Shown one piece after another: positions 61,792-64,000 of a stretch of DNA of 64,000 bases (the first letter of the stretch is position 1; each line of letters begins with the position of its first letter). The position numbers and the translations under genes are program-made. The DNA is from Pelagibacterium limicola (GTDB lineage: Bacteria > Pseudomonadota > Alphaproteobacteria > Rhizobiales > Devosiaceae). The notes beneath the pieces were generated by a model that was not told the origin of the DNA, searched no databases, and was given only the letters and a program-made list of their open reading frames with translations. The DNA lies in NCBI RefSeq assembly GCF_015694405.1, contig NZ_JADQDB010000010.1:114224-178223 (forward strand), written 5' to 3'.

Positions 61792-62720
61792 TCGAGATAT
61801 GCGATGTCGTCAAGTCGTTCGGGGACACGCGCGCGGTGGACGAGGTGAGCCTCATGATCGCGCCTCACACCATCTGCGCCCTCGTTGGCACGTCGGGTTC
61901 CGGCAAGACAACCCTTTTGCGGATGATCAACCGGCTGGTGGAACCCACCAGTGGCAATATCCGTGTCGACGGGCGCGATGTGATGAGTGTGCCTGCCTAT
62001 GAACTGCGGCGGCAGATGGGCTATGTGATCCAGGGTCACGGGCTTTTCCCGCATTGGACTATCGCCCGGAACATTGCCACGGTTCCGAGCTTGCTCGGCT
62101 GGGACCGACGCACCATCGACCGGCGCGTCGATGAACTACTCGATCTGTTCCAGCTCGACCCTGCGACCTACCGGAACCGCTTGCCAGGAGAGCTCTCCGG
62201 CGGCCAGCGGCAACGTGTGGGCGTGGCGCGAGCGCTTGCGGCCAAGCCCAATATCTTGCTCATGGACGAGCCGTTTGGCGCCCTCGATCCCGTGACTCGT
62301 GGCAAGGCACAGGAGGAGCTGCGGATCATTCAGCAAAAATTCGGAACGACGATTGTTCTCGTCACCCACGACATGGACGAGGCGACACATTTGGGCGACC
62401 GGATCGCCGTACTGGATAAGGGACGCCTGCTGCAGCACGGCGAACCGGCGGATATCATCGCCAATCCAGCCACCGATTTCGTGCGCGAACTGGTGGGGAC
62501 CACCGACCGGGCCTTTAGGCTCCTGTCCCTGGCGACACTTGGCGAGCATGTCGAAAGCGGCACCGCCGATGGCGAGCCGCTCGAGGCGACGATGACGCTC
62601 CGCAGCGCCTATTCGGAGCTGCTGTGGTCAGGTCGCAAGGCCGCTCCGGTCGCGCGGGACGGCACCGTTCTGGGTATCGTCACCCTCGACGGCCTTGGCC
62701 GGCTGGCGGCGCGACCGTGA
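61788..62720 (+). CDS. Osmoprotectant ABC transporter ATP-binding protein (OsmV/YehX-like)
   Basis: A 310-residue ATPase: Walker A GTSGSGKT (34-41), Q loop VIQGHGLFPHWTI, signature LSGGQRQR, Walker B ILLMDEPFGALDP and VTHDMDEA, then a C-terminal region (about 235-310) resembling a single partial CBS unit (VARDGTVLGIVTLDG). Such CBS regions sense ionic strength in OpuA-type systems. The GTG start overlaps the preceding stop, and the stop overlaps the next GTG start. Confidence 0.92.
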   Translation: MIEICDVVKSFGDTRAVDEVSLMIAPHTICALVGTSGSGKTTLLRMINRLVEPTSGNIRVDGRDVMSVPAYELRRQMGYVIQGHGLFPHWTIARNIATVPSLLGWDRRTIDRRVDELLDLFQLDPATYRNRLPGELSGGQRQRVGVARALAAKPNILLMDEPFGALDPVTRGKAQEELRIIQQKFGTTIVLVTHDMDEATHLGDRIAVLDKGRLLQHGEPADIIANPATDFVRELVGTTDRAFRLLSLATLGEHVESGTADGEPLEATMTLRSAYSELLWSGRKAAPVARDGTVLGIVTLDGLGRLAARP

Positions 62721-63454
62721 GCCCGTTGGGACTTGTGCTGCGCCTGGCTGGGCTCGTGCTGCTGGTGTGGCTAGTGGTGCAGCCTACCGCTTTCGCCGGC
62801 TTGCTGGCGCTCTTTACCCGGCCCGGCCAGCCGTCAGTCTATAATCAAGGCAGCCTCCTGGCGCTCACTATCAGTCATCTGCTGATCGTCGCCAGCGCCA
62901 TCGCGGCGTCTGCTCTTTTGGCCGTGGGACTTGCAATTTTCGTGACTCGCCCTTTCGGCGTCGATTTTCTGCCGGTTTCACGCGCCCTCGCCAATATCGG
63001 ACAGACATTTCCGCCTGTGGCCGTTCTTGCCCTTTGCGTCCCGCTTCTCGGTTTCGGGACGACGCCAACGCTGGTGGCGCTATTTCTCTACGGGCTTCTT
63101 CCCATTTTCGAAAACAGCCTGGCCGGTCTGTCCAGCGTGCCACCGCCGGTCACCGAGGCGGCAAAGGGCATGGGAATGAAGCCGATGCAACGCCTGATCG
63201 GGGTCGAATTGCCACTCTCAATGCCGCTTATGCTCGCGGGATTGCGGCTCTCAACGACGATAGCCTTGTCTACCGCCGCCATCGGCTCGACTGTCGCAGC
63301 GCCCACGTTGGGCGAGGTTATCATCGCGGGCCTCCAAACGGGCAATACGGCATTCGTGGTGCAAGGCGGCGTGATCGTGGCGCTGCTGGCCGTGCTCATC
63401 CATGAGGGTTTTGTTGCGCTCGAGCGCTCGCAGCGTCGACGGATCGGGCTCTGA
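62717..63454 (+). CDS. Osmoprotectant ABC transporter permease (OsmW/YehW-like)
   Basis: A 245-residue permease with about six membrane segments and the OpuB-type core FPPVAVLALCVPLLGFG, EAAKGMGMKPMQRLIGVELPLSMPLMLAGLRLS and TVAAPTLGEVIIAGLQTGNTAFVVQGG. It completes the four-gene osmoprotectant importer. The start is a GTG in a GTGA overlap. The convergent carbonic anhydrase fragment ends 56 bases downstream; no clear terminator is seen between them. Confidence 0.9.
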   Translation: MSPLGLVLRLAGLVLLVWLVVQPTAFAGLLALFTRPGQPSVYNQGSLLALTISHLLIVASAIAASALLAVGLAIFVTRPFGVDFLPVSRALANIGQTFPPVAVLALCVPLLGFGTTPTLVALFLYGLLPIFENSLAGLSSVPPPVTEAAKGMGMKPMQRLIGVELPLSMPLMLAGLRLSTTIALSTAAIGSTVAAPTLGEVIIAGLQTGNTAFVVQGGVIVALLAVLIHEGFVALERSQRRRIGL

Positions 63455-63510
63455 GCGGGTAGAGAGACCTCCAGCCGACCGGACCGGAAAGCCGCCGCTA
63501 ACGCTTCCTC

Positions 63511-63878
63511 TTAGCGGTCCCCATTTTTGGCATCCAGGACCCGCACCTTTCCGGACGCGATATCATAAATGGCCCCTACAACATTCACGTGACCTGCATC
63601 CAATGCGCCGTCAATTATTTCACTTTCAGTGGAAAGCCGCGCAACGGCCCATCGAACATTGTCCTCGGTTACGGCTTGCAAGAGATCTGTAGGGTCGCGT
63701 CTTTTTGCTGCTGTAACAGCGGGGGCAATCGATTTAACCAGTTCTGGCAAATGCCCTGGCAGTTGAGCCTCGCTCAATTCCGCTTCGATGGCGGCATTGA
63801 TCGCACCGCAATTTGTATGGCCGAGAACCATGATCAGAGGAATGCCAAGGACACCCACCCCATACTCCAAACTGGCTA
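63511..63878 (-). pseudogene. Beta-carbonic anhydrase, 3-prime fragment interrupted by an insertion sequence
   Basis: About 120 codons of the C-terminal part of a beta-carbonic anhydrase. LEYGVGVLGIPLIMVLGHTNCGAI holds the zinc-ligand His and Cys (GHTNCG), followed by helices and GAIYDIASGKVRVLD. The N-terminal part with the first zinc Cys and the Asp-Arg dyad (CxDxR) is missing. The frame is open back to a TA at 63877-63878, where IS630-type sequence begins. The fragment would lack a metal ligand and is probably inactive. The missing 5-prime part may lie beyond the element. Confidence 0.8.
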
Positions 63879-64000
63879 GGGCGGAATCCTATCAGTCTGC
63901 ATCGTATCCAGCGGCTGCGAAGTAGTTGGCGCACTCTTTGGGCGTGAAGGTTTGGACCAGTTTGCCAATTCTGTTCCAGAGCGCATCAACGGTTCGCTCT
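63879..64000 (-). mobile_element. IS630-family insertion sequence, one end (runs out of window)
   Basis: Sequence from 63879 to the window edge reads as the terminal part of an IS630-type element: a GGCGGAATCC-like end directly after a TA dinucleotide, the known IS630 target, then the transposase 3-prime end. It splits the carbonic anhydrase gene. The other end and the TA duplication are outside the window. Confidence 0.7.
63892..64000 (-). CDS. IS630-family transposase, C-terminal end (cut by window edge)
   Basis: The minus strand reads 35 residues into a TGA at 63892-63894. The segments ERTVDALWNRIGKLV and TPKECANYFAAAGYDAD match the C-terminal end common to IS630-family transposases. The catalytic DDE part lies outside the window. 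Confidence 0.75.
   Translation of the reverse strand, partial: ERTVDALWNRIGKLVQTFTPKECANYFAAAGYDAD

Overview
The window is a 64 kb stretch of chromosome from a high-GC alphaproteobacterium, most likely of the order Hyphomicrobiales (Rhizobiales) and plausibly Devosiaceae. The basis is the rhizobial-type chemotaxis genes (STAS protein, CheY, CheA, CheW, CheD and a CheT-like protein), the many ABC uptake systems, a HisKA_2 histidine kinase and a promoter of the alphaproteobacterial general stress sigma factor EcfG. The genus is an inference. No tRNA, rRNA, CRISPR array, phage or replication origin was seen.

Region by region. Bases 1-5480 hold chemotaxis: a PAS-type sensor cut by the left edge, cheD, a divergent CheT-like DxxxQ protein, and an operon STAS-cheY-cheA-cheW; cheR and cheB are absent. 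Bases 5585-9421 hold a 3-hydroxyisobutyryl-CoA hydrolase (valine degradation) divergent from an oxidoreductase with a SAF domain and a HisC-like aminotransferase. Bases 9520-13562 are an MCE lipid transport operon (STAS-MlaE fusion, MlaF, a long MlaD, a lipoprotein). Bases 13564-21397 are a peptide uptake locus: DUF1028 protein, binding protein, permease, fused permease-ATPase, ATPase, GntR regulator and M42 peptidase, with two tandem operator-like palindromes in front.

Bases 21394-31446 are a leucine/branched-chain amino acid operon under a divergent Lrp regulator: bkdA, bkdB, bkdC, isovaleryl-CoA dehydrogenase, methylcrotonyl-CoA carboxylase beta and alpha, a MaoC hydratase and a CitE-type lyase. 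This is the gene set of the mycobacterial leucine locus, where the CitE-like protein replaces the classical HMG-CoA lyase. Bases 31485-41222 are a sugar operon (RbsBC-like transporter, L-galactonate dehydrogenase-like, tagaturonate reductase-like, aldose dehydrogenase, altronate dehydratase-like) with a divergent GntR regulator and a phosphotriesterase-family hydrolase; together they predict L-galactose (or L-fucose) oxidation to 2-keto-3-deoxygluconate. Bases 41223-51151 are a second carbohydrate operon: ABC importer, LacI regulator, and two leaderless glycosidases of GH151 and GH95 type, which would release L-fucose or L-galactose in the cytoplasm and feed the previous operon.

Bases 51262-59365 are signalling and surface genes on the minus strand: a HisKA_2 kinase, a CHASE2-PAS-GGDEF-EAL protein coupled to a FecR-domain protein with a heptapeptide repeat tail, and three Tad pilus-type pseudopilin/vWA genes. 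Bases 59608-63454 are an OsmU-type osmoprotectant ABC transporter preceded by a perfect EcfG promoter. The right edge is a beta-carbonic anhydrase gene cut by an IS630-family element that runs out of the window.
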